Source: Nocardioides sp.
GTDB taxonomy: Bacteria > Actinomycetota > Actinomycetes > Propionibacteriales > Nocardioidaceae
NCBI GenBank assembly: GCA_003519585.1
Contig: DOWL01000137.1
Span: forward strand, 1-7,158
Length of the DNA: 7,158 nt
Direction: 5' to 3'
Positions within the stretch are counted from its first letter, which is position 1; each line of letters opens with the position of its first letter. Shown one piece after another: positions 5,702 to 7,158 of the stretch. The position numbers and the translations under genes are program-made. The notes below the pieces were generated by a model that saw nothing but the letters and a program-made list of their open reading frames with translations, had not been told where the DNA came from and did not search any database.

Positions 5702-6768
5702 ATGCGCATCCTGCTCGCCGGCGGTGGTACCGCCGGCCACACCTCCCCGCTGCTCGCGACCGCCGACGCCCTGCGCCGGCTCGAGCCCGCGGCGGAGATC
5801 ACCTGCCTGGGCACCCCGCGCGGGCTGGAGAACCGCGTGGTCCCCGAGGCCGGCTACCCGCTGGAGCTGATCCCGCCGGTGCCGCTGCCGCGGCAACTCT
5901 CGGTCGACCTGCTGCGCGTGCCCGCGCGGCTCCGGGGCGCTGTGAAGGAGGCGCGGGCAGTCCTCGAGCGAGTGCGGCCCGATGTGCTGGTCGGGTACGG
6001 CGGCTACGTCTCGGTCCCCGCCTACCTCGCCGCTCGCCGCGCCCACGTGCCGGTCGTCGTACACGAGCAGAACTCCCTGCCCGGGCTGTCCAACCGGGTC
6101 GGCGCGAGGTTCGCGAAGCGGGTCGCCGTGAGCTTCCCCGACACCCCGCTGCGACACGCGGAGTACGTCGGCCTGCCGATCCGCACCATGATCTCCGGGC
6201 TCGACCGGGCGGCGGTCCGCGCCGAGGCCCGGGCGTTCTTCGGGCTCGACCCCGACCTGCCGACCCTGGTCGTCACCGGCGGCTCCCAGGGCGCGCAGTC
6301 GCTCAACCGTGCGGTCTCCTCCGCGGCCCGGGCGCTCGGCGAGGCGGGCGTCCAGGTGCTGCACGTCGTCGGTCCCAAGAACGACGTGGTCCCGCAGGCC
6401 GGCGTCCCGACGTACGTGCCGGTCGGGTACGTCGACCGGATGGACTATGCGCTGGCGGCGGCCGATCTGATGGTCTGCCGGGGCGGCGCATCGTCGGTCA
6501 CCGAGGCGGCCGGGTCCGGCGTGCCCGCGATCTTCGTGCCGCTCCCGATCGGCAACGGCGAGCAGCCGCTCAACGCCAAGCCGGTGGTCGATGCCGGGGG
6601 AGCGGTCCTGGTCGACGACGCGGCGTTCACCGCGGCATGGGTCGAGGCGAACGTGCCGCCGCTCGCGCTGGACACCACGCGACTCGCCGCGATGGGCGCG
6701 GCCGCGGCCGCGCTGATCCCGCGCGACGCCGACGAGAAGCTGGCCCGGATCGTGCTGGAGACCGGCCG

Positions 6769-6772
<4 letters not shown>
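5702..6772 (+). CDS. murG: Lipid II synthase: UDP-GlcNAc--MurNAc-pentapeptide-undecaprenol GlcNAc transferase
   Basis: MurG adds GlcNAc from UDP-GlcNAc to lipid I on the cytoplasmic face of the membrane, giving lipid II, the substrate polymerised by FtsW. The 356-residue product has the GT-B two-domain plan of glycosyltransferase family 28. In the N-terminal domain are the glycine loop GGGTAGHTSP (7-16, with H13), GYGGYVS (98-104) and HEQNSLPGLSNR (121-132). In the C-terminal domain are GGSQGAQSLN (193-202), GYVDRM (242-247), the donor-binding stretch CRGGASSVTEAAGSGVPAIF (259-278, with E268) and NGEQPLNA (285-292). The length is normal and nothing is missing. The ATG at 5702 directly precedes the conserved RILLAGGGTAGH. 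I see no Shine-Dalgarno sequence in the 30-bp gap after ftsW, so initiation may be weak or depend on ribosomes arriving from ftsW. The stop overlaps the murC start. Confidence 0.97.

Positions 6773-7158
<386 letters not shown>

Overview
The window is GC-rich and almost entirely coding on the + strand. Most of it (about 1250-7158) is the peptidoglycan part of an actinobacterial division and cell wall (dcw) cluster: the 3' half of murE, then mraY, murD, ftsW, murG and the first 130 codons of murC. Protein signatures such as the MurE tail (GKGHETGQEV, GVVHPFDDR), the MurG glycine loop GGGTAGHTSP and the long cytoplasmic N-terminus of FtsW suggest a high-GC actinobacterium, probably close to Nocardioides. 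That genus-level call is from memory of these families, not from a search.

The first ~1.2 kb does not look actinobacterial. It opens with the last 58 codons of accD in a proteobacterial, betaproteobacterium-like form. After a 32-bp gap comes an ORF whose first ~48 residues look like the N-terminus of folate ligase FolC, the usual neighbour of accD in betaproteobacteria. At the shared ATP-binding P-loop (GTNGK) the same frame becomes the central domain of a betaproteobacterium-like MurE. Near the second conserved MurE block (GCGGDRDPGKRP) the sequence changes to an actinobacterial MurE C-terminus. The 441-residue product is therefore a FolC/MurE/MurE mosaic without the UDP-MurNAc-binding N-terminal domain of MurE. 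murF, expected between murE and mraY, is also missing and is replaced by a 103-bp gap.

Both switches lie at conserved, paralog-shared sequence, and the window ends 9 bp after the murC P-loop. The simplest reading is a chimeric assembly or amplification product joined at short homologies, not a novel fusion enzyme. A real recombinant locus cannot be excluded without reads.

Downstream of the junctions the genes are intact and form one pathway. MraY makes lipid I. MurD acts earlier, adding D-glutamate to UDP-MurNAc-L-Ala. MurG converts lipid I to lipid II. FtsW polymerises lipid II at the septum. MurC starts the peptide stem. Genes are tightly packed (gaps 76, 32 and 30 bp, then a 4-bp overlap). 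The one distinctive noncoding element is an AT-rich 54-bp patch between mraY and murD with two related GAAAG/CTTTC palindromes spaced 31 bp apart, a candidate operator pair. I see no RNA genes, CRISPR arrays or insertion sequences, and no convincing undescribed system.
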